DNA of 64,000 nucleotides from NCBI RefSeq assembly GCF_000186225.1, contig NC_014933.1, forward strand, positions 682,001 to 746,000. The letters run 5' to 3'. Within the stretch, counting starts at the first letter, position 1. Each line of letters starts with the position of its first letter. Shown here one piece after another: positions 18,170 to 26,087 of this stretch. Position numbers and translations under genes: made by a program. Source of the DNA: Bacteroides helcogenes P 36-108 (lineage in GTDB: Bacteria; Bacteroidota; Bacteroidia; Bacteroidales; Bacteroidaceae). The notes under the pieces are model-generated. The model worked only from the letters and a program-made list of their open reading frames with translations. It was not told where the DNA came from and did not search any database.

Positions 18170-18207
18170 AATGTTTTTTGTAACAACCTGTCATAAACTC
18201 CACAAGT

Positions 18208-18239
18208 TTTGCCCGATACACATTTATTCACTACATTTG
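18208..18239 (+). promoter_or_regulatory. Bacteroides housekeeping promoter
   Basis: TTTG (18208-18211), 20 bases, TACATTTG (18232-18239). It is a full -33/-7 match and lies 25 bases before the start of the small membrane-protein gene. It is divergent from the esterase promoter. Confidence 0.7.
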
Positions 18240-18264
18240 TGGCGTTCTTAAAAACGACACTCTT

Positions 18265-18663
18265 ATGGCACACCGGCTGAACACCAACAAACAGTTTATG
18301 ATAGGTAACGGCATCCTTGCCTTTGCCGTGATTTTCGTAGTAGTAATCTTTGTCTATATGAGTATGAGGCTACAACAGAAAAAAGAAGAAGGCAGAAGTT
18401 TCAGCGAAGTATATACCATCACTCTTTCCAAAGGATTTACAGGTGACTCCACCTCTATCTTTATCAACGACAGTCTGTTCATCAATCAAAGGATCGCAGA
18501 AGAGCCTTTCACCATTGAAGTGAAACGCTTTGCCGAACAAAGCGCATTGATGATTGTGGACAATGCTACGGACAAACTCTCTCTCTTCGAATTGAGCGAA
18601 AAGGGTGGAAAATACAGATTTGAGAAAGATGGAGAAGAAGTGAAGCAATTGGCACAAGAATGA
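18265..18663 (+). CDS. Small single-pass membrane protein of unknown function
   Basis: A 132-residue protein I do not recognise. One membrane helix (about residues 13-33, IGNGILAFAVIFVVVIFVYM) follows a short N-terminus. The rest, about 95 residues, is predicted outside the cytoplasm and looks like a small beta-rich domain (YTITLSKGFTGDSTSIFIND). A full promoter precedes it. Two bases separate its last codons from the first visible hairpin-free AT-rich spacer, and it converges on the metallopeptidase gene. Confidence 0.7.
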   Translation: MAHRLNTNKQFMIGNGILAFAVIFVVVIFVYMSMRLQQKKEEGRSFSEVYTITLSKGFTGDSTSIFINDSLFINQRIAEEPFTIEVKRFAEQSALMIVDNATDKLSLFELSEKGGKYRFEKDGEEVKQLAQE

Positions 18664-18688
18664 AAACAAACTGCAAATTAAAGAAGCA

Positions 18689-19393
18689 TCACAAATCAGT
18701 GCGGTATTGTTTCAATTCCTTTCTTAACATCTGCGCCTTCCCATCCGTCAGGATGTCAAGCAGCTCCCAAAAGTGTACCCCATGATTCATCTCACGTGTG
18801 TGAGAAAGTTCATGTAACAGTACATAGTCAATCAGATGCTCGGGCAATAAGACCAGATAATAAGAAAGATTAATGTTGCCACGGGCCGAACAACTCCCCC
18901 AACGTCCGCTACTGGAATTAATCTTCACACTCTTATAAGGAAGGCTGTGCCGCATGGAAAGCATATAAAGCCGGGGCGGAAGAATAATCTTGGCATTTCG
19001 GCGCAAGGCTTCCTCTATCGCCTTACGAAGCCAGACTTGCAGCGCCTTATCTGAGAAATCGGCATTCGGAGGACAGACAATCTGCATTTTGCCAAGCTCC
19101 GAACGGGACAGAAAGCGTTCCCGCTGCCCGCTGATCAAAGTCAATTTAAAGAATTCCGCATCAATCCGGTAATTCAGATCGATCAATGGACGGGCTTGCC
19201 TCTGTTTGGCCGCTATCAGACGCGGCCGTAATTGTTCCACCGCATTTTCCAGTTCTTTCAATGTAGTGCCGGGAGGTATGGTAACATGCACTCCGTCCTC
19301 TTTTGTACGAAAAGTCAAGCGTCTTGCACGAATATTGACACGGACGTGCAAGCATCCGAGCTCTTTATCTTCCAAAATACGTTCTGCTACCAT
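18689..19393 (-). CDS. YgjP-like (DUF45/WLM-type) zinc metallopeptidase
   Basis: A 234-residue protein of the YgjP family. The C-terminal third has the core SSSGRWGSCSARGNINLSYY, then the zinc motif HELSH and HGVHFWELL, giving an H-x3-H pair plus a downstream His. Annotation pipelines often call it an M48 family metallopeptidase. Substrate and role are not known. I start at 19393 (MVAERILEDKELG); frame-open sequence further upstream has no family similarity and overlaps the divergent head-GIN regulatory region. Confidence 0.85.
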   Translation of the reverse strand: MVAERILEDKELGCLHVRVNIRARRLTFRTKEDGVHVTIPPGTTLKELENAVEQLRPRLIAAKQRQARPLIDLNYRIDAEFFKLTLISGQRERFLSRSELGKMQIVCPPNADFSDKALQVWLRKAIEEALRRNAKIILPPRLYMLSMRHSLPYKSVKINSSSGRWGSCSARGNINLSYYLVLLPEHLIDYVLLHELSHTREMNHGVHFWELLDILTDGKAQMLRKELKQYRTDL

Positions 19394-19474
19394 CTGTATT
19401 TTTCTAAATGAATGGACAAATGAACAAATAATCGGTCGGAAAAACAAGCAATTGTTTATCAAAAGCGAACAACC

Positions 19475-19490
19475 TGTCCGATAACGGACA
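19475..19490 (+). promoter_or_regulatory. Possible enhancer/operator palindrome TGTCCG-ATAA-CGGACA
   Basis: A perfect hyphenated inverted repeat lying 60 bases upstream of a sigma-54-like promoter. Its placement suits a binding site for a sigma-54 activator. Confidence 0.45.
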
Positions 19491-19535
19491 TCCATACGGA
19501 TACATTTCGTCCATACTATCAATGACTTATGTTTT

Positions 19536-19550
19536 TGGCACAAGAATTGA
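19536..19550 (+). promoter_or_regulatory. Possible sigma-54 (RpoN) promoter, TGGCAC-N5-TTGA
   Basis: TGGCAC (19536-19541), five bases, TTGA (19547-19550). The consensus is TGGCAC-N5-TTGC, so only the last base differs. The expected start is near 19562, about 98 bases before the head-GIN ATG. I see no TAnnTTTG box for that gene. Confidence 0.45.
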
Positions 19551-19659
19551 GCATTAAGTCTCGATGGAACTTTCTGCAAAAAAAACATTTCGACATGCAA
19601 CCTTTTCAGATAAAGTTACGTCTAATAAACAAATAGATAATCATAAAAAAGAAACGAAT

Positions 19660-20523
19660 ATGAAAAGTTTAACTACATTCATCGCAATCACTTTCCTGAT
19701 GCTCAGCACAACGGCTTGTTCACAACAGCACACGTACCATTCCGGCAATTTCTTTGGAAACAAGACGGTTAAAGCAAGCAAGAACTACGTGACAAAAGAC
19801 ATCAAAGTGGAAAACTTCACCAAATTAAACGTAGCCGGCAGTCCTGACGTCACCTATACACAGAAATCCGGAAAGCCCAAAGTAGAAGTATATACTTCGG
19901 ACAACATCGTAGATTTATTGGACATACGCGTCAAAGACAATACGCTTTACGTCGGCTTCAAGAAAAATGTGAGCGTATCTTATGACAAACTGAAAATCCG
20001 CATTTCCACAGAAAAATTAAACGGCATCTCCGTCGCAGGATCAGGAAATGTGGAACTGGCCAACGGGCTGAAAACAGATGACCTGAAAATATCCGTTGCA
20101 GGCTCAGGAGACATCAACGGGAGCAATATTTCTTGTACAGACCTCAATATCTCCATCGCAGGTTCGGGTGATATCAACAGCAGCAATATCAATTGTGACA
20201 ACCTCAAAGTATCTGTTGCCGGATCAGGAGACATGAAACTGAGCAATGTGACAGCTACTTCGGCCAACGCTTCCATTGCCGGATCGGGTACGGCCACTCT
20301 GAGTGGCAACACACAAGAGGCTGAATATAGCGTGGCAGGTTCTGGTGATCTGTTTGCCTCCGACTTCATAGCTAAAAAAGCTTTTGCCAGTGTAGCAGGT
20401 TCAGGCGACATCAAATGCCACGCTACCGATTTTCTGAAAGTACGTACCAGTGGAAGTGGAAGTGTGGGTTACAAAGGTAATCCGGAACTGGATTACCCGA
20501 AAAAAGGATTATACAAGCTTTGA
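19660..20523 (+). CDS. Head-GIN domain (DUF2807) lipoprotein with VAGSGD repeats
   Basis: A 287-residue lipoprotein: signal with lipobox STTAC, lipid-bearing Cys20. The body is a DUF2807 right-handed beta-helix. Eight turns each carry a (S)(V/I)AGSG(D/N) or TSGSGS step about every 18-23 residues (ISVAGSGNVELA, ISVAGSGDINGS, ISIAGSGDINSS and so on). The function of this common Bacteroidota family is unknown; it is thought to be an envelope adhesin or stress protein. I start at 19660 because the signal peptide begins there. A sigma-54-like promoter and palindrome lie upstream, and an ECF sigma pair lies beyond its 3' end. Confidence 0.9.
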   Translation: MKSLTTFIAITFLMLSTTACSQQHTYHSGNFFGNKTVKASKNYVTKDIKVENFTKLNVAGSPDVTYTQKSGKPKVEVYTSDNIVDLLDIRVKDNTLYVGFKKNVSVSYDKLKIRISTEKLNGISVAGSGNVELANGLKTDDLKISVAGSGDINGSNISCTDLNISIAGSGDINSSNINCDNLKVSVAGSGDMKLSNVTATSANASIAGSGTATLSGNTQEAEYSVAGSGDLFASDFIAKKAFASVAGSGDIKCHATDFLKVRTSGSGSVGYKGNPELDYPKKGLYKL

Positions 20524-20610
20524 TTTGTATCAAATAGTTTTAAGATTAATAAGCTTCTAAACAAAATTCTCTCTAAACAGTTACCTATATAAAAGACAAT
20601 TCTAACACAA

Positions 20611-20642
20611 GACAGAAGGCTTCCGTGAGGAAGTCTTCTGTC
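20611..20642. terminator. Hairpin terminator after the head-GIN gene
   Basis: GACAGAAGGCTTCC pairs with GGAAGTCTTCTGTC around GTGA; 14-bp arms with one wobble. It is followed by ATTTCC, so only a weak T-run. Confidence 0.65.
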
Positions 20643-20668
20643 ATTTCCGCCCCCTCAACCGGATATTA

Positions 20669-20710
20669 AAATAAAAAGGACGCTGCATCACGCGGCGTCC
20701 CATTTATTTT
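20669..20710. terminator. Bidirectional terminator
   Basis: GGACGC...GCGTCC stem (20678-20683 and 20695-20700) flanked by AAAATAAAAA on the left and TTTATTTT on the right. The flanks extend the stem and give U-runs on both strands. Confidence 0.75.
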
Positions 20711-20840
20711 AGTTAGTTTTTATAAGATTTTGAGAGAATTGAAACTTCACAGCCTCGCTTCGATTGTTTTAATAAAGCACACTAACTATATTATGTTTAA
20801 AGCAAATGAAAATGTTATTTTAAAAAGCAAATGAAAATTT

Positions 20841-21323
20841 CTATTCTTTAATTTCTTTCTCTTTATCCACACGATGCAAACTGTCTATCAATTGTTTCTC
20901 ATGTGCCACAGCCATATCGCCCGAAAGGGCAACCGAGGGTGCGGTAATCTGTTTACCGATAGTATCGGCCGCAGCCACTTCCCGCACATCCGAGAAGAAC
21001 GAGTGCTGCATCACACTACCCAACGAAAGAACCACCGCCACTACTGCAGCAGCTTTGAACAATGGCATGAAGCGCGCTGTCAATGTTATATGTTTTGCCT
21101 TGACAATCGGAACTTCTATTTCCGAAAGCACCCGTGCGTCAAAATCCGCCCCCAAGTGTTCTCCTTGCTGAAGCTGCTGATATACAAACAAATCCTTATA
21201 AAGAAGTAAATGCCCAGGGACATTGCTTCCATTAAAGAAAGTACGCAGTCTGTCCTCTTCCTCAAGGGAGGTTTCACACCGCCAATAGCGTTCTAAGAGT
21301 TGTTCTATATATTTAGAGTCCAT
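20841..21323 (-). CDS. Single-pass putative anti-sigma factor
   Basis: A 160-residue protein with a cytoplasmic head (residues 1-85; YIEQLLERYWRCETSLEEEDRLRTFF, here read as YIEQLLERYW then RCETSLEEEDRLRTFF), one membrane helix near 88-105 (FKAAAVVAVVLSLGSVM) and a short, charged external tail. The head resembles the zinc-free anti-sigma heads of the phylum. It overlaps the ECF sigma gene by 11 bases, so the two are coupled. Some databases label such proteins pyruvate ferredoxin oxidoreductase; nothing in the sequence supports that. It has no FecR periplasmic domain. Confidence 0.7.
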   Translation of the reverse strand: MDSKYIEQLLERYWRCETSLEEEDRLRTFFNGSNVPGHLLLYKDLFVYQQLQQGEHLGADFDARVLSEIEVPIVKAKHITLTARFMPLFKAAAVVAVVLSLGSVMQHSFFSDVREVAAADTIGKQITAPSVALSGDMAVAHEKQLIDSLHRVDKEKEIKE

Positions 21324-21822
21324 AACCTTCTATATCTATAAACTGTTGTTTTATTTTTTGCCGTGCCCTGAAGAGATTCACTTTTACTTGTTCATCTGTC
21401 AAGTTCAGGACTACCGCTATTTCTTTATAACTCTTACCTTCGACATCCCTCAACTGCATTATCAACCTCTGCTTTTCGGGAAGTTCATTCATCAACCGGT
21501 GAATCAGCGTTATGCGTTCCTTAATCACCAGCTTCTCGTAAGGGCTCGATGCATCGGAGGCTTGCTCCATTTCCGGAGTCAGTTCCACGGTCTGAGCGTC
21601 TTTCTTTTCACTTCGGTCTATCGCCAGATTCTTTGCCACTGTCAGACAATAAGCCTCGATAGAACCGAACTGCATCCACTCATCACGCTTGTTCCAAACT
21701 CTTATCAGTGTTTCCTGAACAACATCCTCCGCCTCTGCCCTGTCAAACGTTATTCTCAGGGCTAACCGAAAGAGCTTGTCCTTCAGTGGGAGAATGTCAT
21801 TACGAAAGCTGATTTCTTGCAT
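21313..21822 (-). CDS. ECF-type RNA polymerase sigma factor
   Basis: A 169-residue sigma factor. Region 2 covers about 10-80 (ALRITFDRAEAEDVVQETLI, then RVWNKRDEW) and region 4 about 110-165 (MNELPEKQRLIMQLRDVEGK, then SYKEIAVVLNLTDEQVKVNL). It is followed, with an 11-base overlap, by a single-pass protein that is probably its anti-sigma factor. No SusC or STN receptor is near, so the signal is likely envelope stress rather than nutrient uptake. The convergent head-GIN lipoprotein may belong to the same response, though its own promoter looks different. Confidence 0.92.
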   Translation of the reverse strand: MQEISFRNDILPLKDKLFRLALRITFDRAEAEDVVQETLIRVWNKRDEWMQFGSIEAYCLTVAKNLAIDRSEKKDAQTVELTPEMEQASDASSPYEKLVIKERITLIHRLMNELPEKQRLIMQLRDVEGKSYKEIAVVLNLTDEQVKVNLFRARQKIKQQFIDIEGYGL

Positions 21823-21882
21823 CTCTATAAAATTGACGGTTAAGTATTCGAAAAGTTACAGGCTACCACTGTTTTTTTTGAA

Positions 21883-22659
21883 TTATTTTTTTATCCGGGT
21901 TCCTTCGCCACTATTTATAGCCGAGGCCAAAGTGATCACAACTTCAGATACACCTGCATCAATCGCCCCAAACGAGTTCTCCAGCTTTGGAATCATCCCC
22001 CCCTGAATCACTCCATCAGCAATATATTGCTTGAATTCTTCAAGTGTGATTTGTGGAATCACACTGTCGTCATCGTTCTCATCGCGAAGCACACCTTTCT
22101 TTTCAAAGCAATACACCAGTGTAACATCAAACAGTCCGGCCAATGCCTTGGCCGTTTCTCCGGCAATGGTATCGGCATTCGTATTCAGCATGTGCCCGTT
22201 ACCATCATGAGTCAGTGGAGCCATGACAGGAACAATACCTTTATGGATAAGCTCACCCAAAGCTGCTCCATTTGCTCGTTTTACATCGCCGACAAAACCG
22301 TAATCCACTTCTTTCACTGGACGTTTCACGGAACGTATCACATCCATATCAGCACCGGTAAGGCCCAAAGCATTGACACCACGCGCCTGAAGACCGGCAA
22401 CAATGTTCTTGTTTACCAATCCGCCATACACCATGGTCACCACCTTCAAAGTTTCGACATCGGTGACACGACGTCCATTTACCATTTTACTTTCAATGCC
22501 CAGCAAAGCAGCAATTTTCGTAGCCGACCTCCCACCTCCGTGTACCAGAACTTTGTAACCGCTGATAGCTGCAAAGTCATCCAACAACTTAAAAAGGGTG
22601 GATTCTTCTTCCACAATCTTACCACCCACTTTAATTATAGTCAGTTTTTCTCTCATCAT
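21883..22659 (-). CDS. argB: Acetyl- or succinylglutamate kinase ArgB
   Basis: A 258-residue amino-acid kinase that phosphorylates the side-chain carboxylate of N-acylglutamate in arginine synthesis. Motifs are IIKVGGKIVEE (phosphate), VLVHGGGRSATKIA, NTNADTIAGETAKAL and the ending ASAINSGEGTRI. In Bacteroides fragilis arginine is made through succinylated intermediates, so the substrate here may be N-succinylglutamate; the sequence alone does not tell. Its ATG is one base after the speA stop codon, so translation is coupled to speA. Confidence 0.94.
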   Translation of the reverse strand: MMREKLTIIKVGGKIVEEESTLFKLLDDFAAISGYKVLVHGGGRSATKIAALLGIESKMVNGRRVTDVETLKVVTMVYGGLVNKNIVAGLQARGVNALGLTGADMDVIRSVKRPVKEVDYGFVGDVKRANGAALGELIHKGIVPVMAPLTHDGNGHMLNTNADTIAGETAKALAGLFDVTLVYCFEKKGVLRDENDDDSVIPQITLEEFKQYIADGVIQGGMIPKLENSFGAIDAGVSEVVITLASAINSGEGTRIKK

Positions 22660-22660
22660 C

Positions 22661-24553
22661 TTACTCCAAATAAGTATATCCGTACAATCCCGAACGGTAG
22701 TTGGAGAGGAACTCTTTTCCTTCTTCCAAAGAGATGCGCCCTTCCTTGACAGACAGAGTCACCCACGTCTCAAGTGTACGCACCAATTTCTTCGGATTAT
22801 ATTGTACATAGTCAAGCACTTCTGCCACGGTTTCACCATCAATCAACTGATCAATGGTATAACCTTTGGAATTGACGGATACATGTACTGCATTCGTATC
22901 ACCGAACAAATTGTGCATATCGCCCAATATCTCCTGATAAGCTCCTACAAGGAAGACGGCCAAATAATAATGCTCCTTATCTCGCAATGAATGAACCGGT
23001 AAAGTCGAGGTGTCGGTACGTGCGCTGACAAAGTTCGCAATCTTTCCATCCGAATCGCAAGTCATATCCTGCAAGGTAGCTTCACGATCGGGCTTCTCGT
23101 CCAGTCGTTGGATGGGCATGATGGGAAACATCTGGTCAATGGCCCAAGAATCGGGCAAAGACTGAAAAAGTGAGAAGTTACAGAAATATTTGTCGGCAAG
23201 CAACTTGCTTAGTTTGCGAAAGTCTTCCGGACAATGCTTCATGTTACCGGCTATGGTATTGACCTCACGACAGATACTCCAATATAGTTTCTCTATCTGT
23301 GCGCGGGTATTCAAATCAACAATGCCGTGGCTGAAAAGGTCGAGGGCTTCTTCACGTATCTGCTGTGCATCGTGCCAAGGTTCCAACAAACTGCGTTGAC
23401 TCAGATTATCCCAAATAGCATAGAGCTCCTTTACCAACTCATGCGCTTCTTCACCCGGCTCCCAAGCATCGTCCATTTGAGGCAGAGAAGCCGTCTCCAG
23501 TACTTCAAAGACAAGTACGGAGTGGTGGGCAGTCAAACTACGCCCGGTTTCAGTGATGATATTAGGATGTGAAAAGCCGTGCTTGTCGGCAGCGTCAACA
23601 AAAGTGGACACAACATCATTGACATACTCCTGTATGGAATAATTTACCGAGCTTTCACTATTAGACGAGCGAGTACCATCATAATCAACACCCATGCCTC
23701 CACCTGTATCCACAAACTCGATGTTGAATCCCAGATTGTGTAACTGCACAAAAAATTGTGAAGCCTCACGCAATGCGTTCTTAATGCGCCGTATCTTTGT
23801 TATTTGGCTGCCGATGTGAAAATGGATCAACTTCAGACAGTCTTTCATTTCTTTTTTCTCCAGAAAGTCGAGCGCTTCAAGCAGTTCACTGGATGTCAGT
23901 CCAAACTTACTGGCATCTCCCCCACTTTCTTCCCACTTGCCGCTTCCACTTGAAGCAAGTTTTATACGAATGCCAATATTGGGCCTTACCTTGAGTTGCT
24001 TCGCCATTTTGGCGATAAGGTTCAGTTCATTCAGTTTTTCCACCACCAGGAAGATACGTTTACCCATCTTCTGTGCCAGCAAAGCCAATTCAATGAAACT
24101 TTCATCCTTATATCCATTGCAGACCACCAGTGAATCCGGATCGGTATTTACACCGATCACAGCATGCAATTCCGGTTTAGAACCGGCTTCCAACCCCAGA
24201 TTGAACTTCTTTCCATGATTAATCATCTCCTCTACAACAGGACGCATCTGATTCACCTTTATGGGGTAGATAATGAAGTTTTCCCCCTTGTACCCATATT
24301 CTTCAGCAGCTTGCTTGAAGCAACAGGACACTTTTTCAATCCGGTTGTCCAGAATATCTGGAAAACGAACCAACATAGGAGCTGCCACATCACGCAACTG
24401 AAGCTCGTCCACCAGTTCTTTTAAATCGACGGCAACTCCGTCTTTACGCGGAGTTACCACAACATGACCTTTGTCATTGATACCAAAGTACGAAGTGCCC
24501 CAACCTGTTAGGTTGTACAACTCTTCTGAATCTTCAATACGCCATTTTCTCAT
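22661..24553 (-). CDS. speA: Biosynthetic arginine decarboxylase SpeA
   Basis: A 630-residue PLP enzyme that turns arginine into agmatine, the first step of the agmatine route to polyamines. It has the N-terminal SpeA region (SEELYNLTGWGTSYFGIND), then the PLP lysine in YPIKVNQ, followed by HFHIGSQ, FVDTGGGMGVDYDG and the C-terminal sheet with FVGARTDTS-like and FLVGAYQEILGD motifs. Full length. It shares an operon with argB, an enzyme that makes arginine, so synthesis and use of arginine are tied together. A -7 box (TATTTTTG) is at 24633-24640. Confidence 0.97.
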   Translation of the reverse strand: MRKWRIEDSEELYNLTGWGTSYFGINDKGHVVVTPRKDGVAVDLKELVDELQLRDVAAPMLVRFPDILDNRIEKVSCCFKQAAEEYGYKGENFIIYPIKVNQMRPVVEEMINHGKKFNLGLEAGSKPELHAVIGVNTDPDSLVVCNGYKDESFIELALLAQKMGKRIFLVVEKLNELNLIAKMAKQLKVRPNIGIRIKLASSGSGKWEESGGDASKFGLTSSELLEALDFLEKKEMKDCLKLIHFHIGSQITKIRRIKNALREASQFFVQLHNLGFNIEFVDTGGGMGVDYDGTRSSNSESSVNYSIQEYVNDVVSTFVDAADKHGFSHPNIITETGRSLTAHHSVLVFEVLETASLPQMDDAWEPGEEAHELVKELYAIWDNLSQRSLLEPWHDAQQIREEALDLFSHGIVDLNTRAQIEKLYWSICREVNTIAGNMKHCPEDFRKLSKLLADKYFCNFSLFQSLPDSWAIDQMFPIMPIQRLDEKPDREATLQDMTCDSDGKIANFVSARTDTSTLPVHSLRDKEHYYLAVFLVGAYQEILGDMHNLFGDTNAVHVSVNSKGYTIDQLIDGETVAEVLDYVQYNPKKLVRTLETWVTLSVKEGRISLEEGKEFLSNYRSGLYGYTYLE

Positions 24554-24632
24554 CAGTACATCAATTGATTTACTTTTTTACTATTTATTATTCACAATTT
24601 TTCACAACTGTATATGTCAACAAAGAAAGGGA

Positions 24633-24640
24633 CAAAAATA
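24633..24640 (-). promoter_or_regulatory. Possible -7 box (TATTTTTG) for speA-argB
   Basis: Exact TAnnTTTG on the minus strand, 80 bases before speA. The -33 region does not match. Confidence 0.35.
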
Positions 24641-24696
24641 CATATAAATCTCACACTTTTTGTCATCTTTGGCAAAAAATGCACATTCACAAGGAA

Positions 24697-25224
24697 TTAA
24701 AGTTTCAAAAGGTTACGAAGTTGTTGCACGGATTCGGTGATCTGCTGGTGGCTTTCCAAATGACTTCCGTCAAAATGATAGCGTGCCTGTTCGTAGAAAG
24801 GGGCACGCTTGGCAAGCGTTTCCACAATAAAAGCATGCAGTTCCTCGTCCGTCTTGCCTTGAAGAACGGGACGTTGCTGTGTGGCTATCCGGAGACGCCG
24901 GAACAAGACATCGGGGTGCACATCCAAGAAGACCGTATATCCATATTCGTTCATGCGCTTCATGTTATCAAAGAAACAGGGTGTACCTCCACCTGTGGAA
25001 ATCACCACATTTTCAAACTCAGCCACTTCATGAAGCATATTCCGTTCCAGTTCACGAAAAGAGTCCTCTCCCCGTTCCATGAACAGCTCACGGATAGATT
25101 TATGAAAACGTTCTTCAATGTACCAGTCCAAATCAATGAACGGTATGTTCAATTCACGGGCAAAAGCCTTTCCCAATGTTGTTTTTCCGGCTCCCATATA
25201 ACCGGTCAAGAAAATACGTATCAT
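24697..25224 (-). CDS. aroK: Shikimate kinase
   Basis: A 175-residue kinase that phosphorylates shikimate at the 3-hydroxyl on the way to chorismate. Walker A is GYMGAGKTT (8-16). FIDLDWYIEE carries the shikimate-binding Asp, FRELE the binding Arg, and VISTGGGTP the Walker B-like Gly loop. The lid contains RPVLQGKTDEEL with the expected Arg. Full length; no aro genes adjoin. Confidence 0.96.
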   Translation of the reverse strand: MIRIFLTGYMGAGKTTLGKAFARELNIPFIDLDWYIEERFHKSIRELFMERGEDSFRELERNMLHEVAEFENVVISTGGGTPCFFDNMKRMNEYGYTVFLDVHPDVLFRRLRIATQQRPVLQGKTDEELHAFIVETLAKRAPFYEQARYHFDGSHLESHQQITESVQQLRNLLKL

Positions 25225-25228
25225 AGCA

Positions 25229-25258
25229 GTTACAAGTTACAAGCTACGAGTTAGCCGA
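25229..25258. repeat. Short heptamer repeat in the aroK leader
   Basis: TTACAAG-TTACAAG-CTACGAG runs just upstream of the aroK start, with a related TTGCAAG a few bases further on. It may be part of a small interspersed repeat. The -7 box at 25290-25297 puts it inside the leader RNA. Confidence 0.4.
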
Positions 25259-25289
25259 TGACTTGCAACCCGCGCCCTTAAGATACGGG

Positions 25290-25297
25290 CAAAGGTA
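25290..25297 (-). promoter_or_regulatory. Possible -7 box (TACCTTTG) for aroK
   Basis: Exact TAnnTTTG on the minus strand, 66 bases before aroK. No good -33 box. Confidence 0.4.
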
Positions 25298-25326
25298 AGC
25301 AATTCTAAACTGAGAGAGCTTTACAA

Positions 25327-25929
25327 TCAGCGGAAAATTTTGATACGTTTACTCAAATCTTCAAAATCTTTCTCTCCGGGTTCGGCCACTGGCATCCCGA
25401 AAGGCATTTCGGCAATCAATTCCCATTCTTCAGGAAGGCTCCAGACACGGCGTACTTCATCGTCAATCAACGGATTGTAATGTTGAAGGGAAGCTCCCAA
25501 TCCAAGATCTTCGAGCATTGTCCAAATGGCAAACTGATGCATGGCGGAGGTGTGTTGTGACCAAGTCGGGAAATTATCTTTATAAGAAGGGAAAGCATCT
25601 TGCAGTTTCTTCACGACAGAAGTGTCCTCAAAATACAATACCGTGCCGTGTCCGCAAGCAAAGCAACTGTCAATCTTGGCTTCGGTCTTGACAAAAGCCT
25701 CGGCAGAGATGCGTGGCTTCAAGGTTGCCTTTACTATATCCCATAGTTTCCTATGCTCATCTCCCAGCAGTAATACAATCCTCGTGGACTGCGAATTAAA
25801 GGCTGACGGGACGTTCTTTACTGCTTCACGTACAACGTGCACTATTTCTTCATCCAATACAGGAGAATCACTGCCGATAGAATAATAAGTACGGCGATGA
25901 GCCAAGGCTTCTTCAAATGTTCTTTTCAT
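25327..25929 (-). CDS. Frm2-like nitroreductase-family flavoprotein
   Basis: A 200-residue FMN enzyme of the nitroreductase fold. The RRTYYSIGSDSPV opening, the SAFNSQSTRIVLL loop and the CFACGHGTVLYFEDTSVV segment are close to the Frm2/Hbn1-like branch rather than to classical NfsB. QHYNPLIDDEV and EWELIAEMPFGMP follow the family order. Likely reactions are reduction of nitro-aromatic or lipid-derived compounds with NAD(P)H; the natural substrate is unknown. It stands alone. Confidence 0.88.
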   Translation of the reverse strand: MKRTFEEALAHRRTYYSIGSDSPVLDEEIVHVVREAVKNVPSAFNSQSTRIVLLLGDEHRKLWDIVKATLKPRISAEAFVKTEAKIDSCFACGHGTVLYFEDTSVVKKLQDAFPSYKDNFPTWSQHTSAMHQFAIWTMLEDLGLGASLQHYNPLIDDEVRRVWSLPEEWELIAEMPFGMPVAEPGEKDFEDLSKRIKIFR

Positions 25930-26005
25930 GATTTTCTGGTTTACTATTATTCAAAATTGAAACAATTGGAAAAAGAAGTTGTTCAGTACCAGAGAAGATA
26001 AAAGT

Positions 26006-26050
26006 AAGATGGCAGGCCCGATCATTTTTCCACGATAAGCCTGCCATCTT
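26006..26050 (-). terminator. Hairpin terminator after the SusC/SusD pair
   Basis: AAGATGGCAGGC (26006-26017) and its perfect complement (26039-26050) enclose a 21-base loop. It lies between the end of susD and the nitroreductase gene. On the minus strand ACTTTTATCTT follows, a broken T-run. Confidence 0.7.
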
Positions 26051-26087
26051 GATGTTCCGTACTAAACTTTATACTATTTTTCTACCA

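Larger units (their letters stand above)
20524..20840. other. Gene-free gap with two terminator hairpins
   Basis: Between the convergent head-GIN (+) and anti-sigma (-) genes. Apart from the two hairpins listed separately I see only AT-rich spacer. Confidence 0.6.

Noticed and set aside
20841..21323. Pyruvate ferredoxin oxidoreductase label for the short membrane protein
   Set aside because: No Fe-S cysteines, no thiamine motif and only 160 residues; its place behind an ECF sigma gene supports an anti-sigma role.
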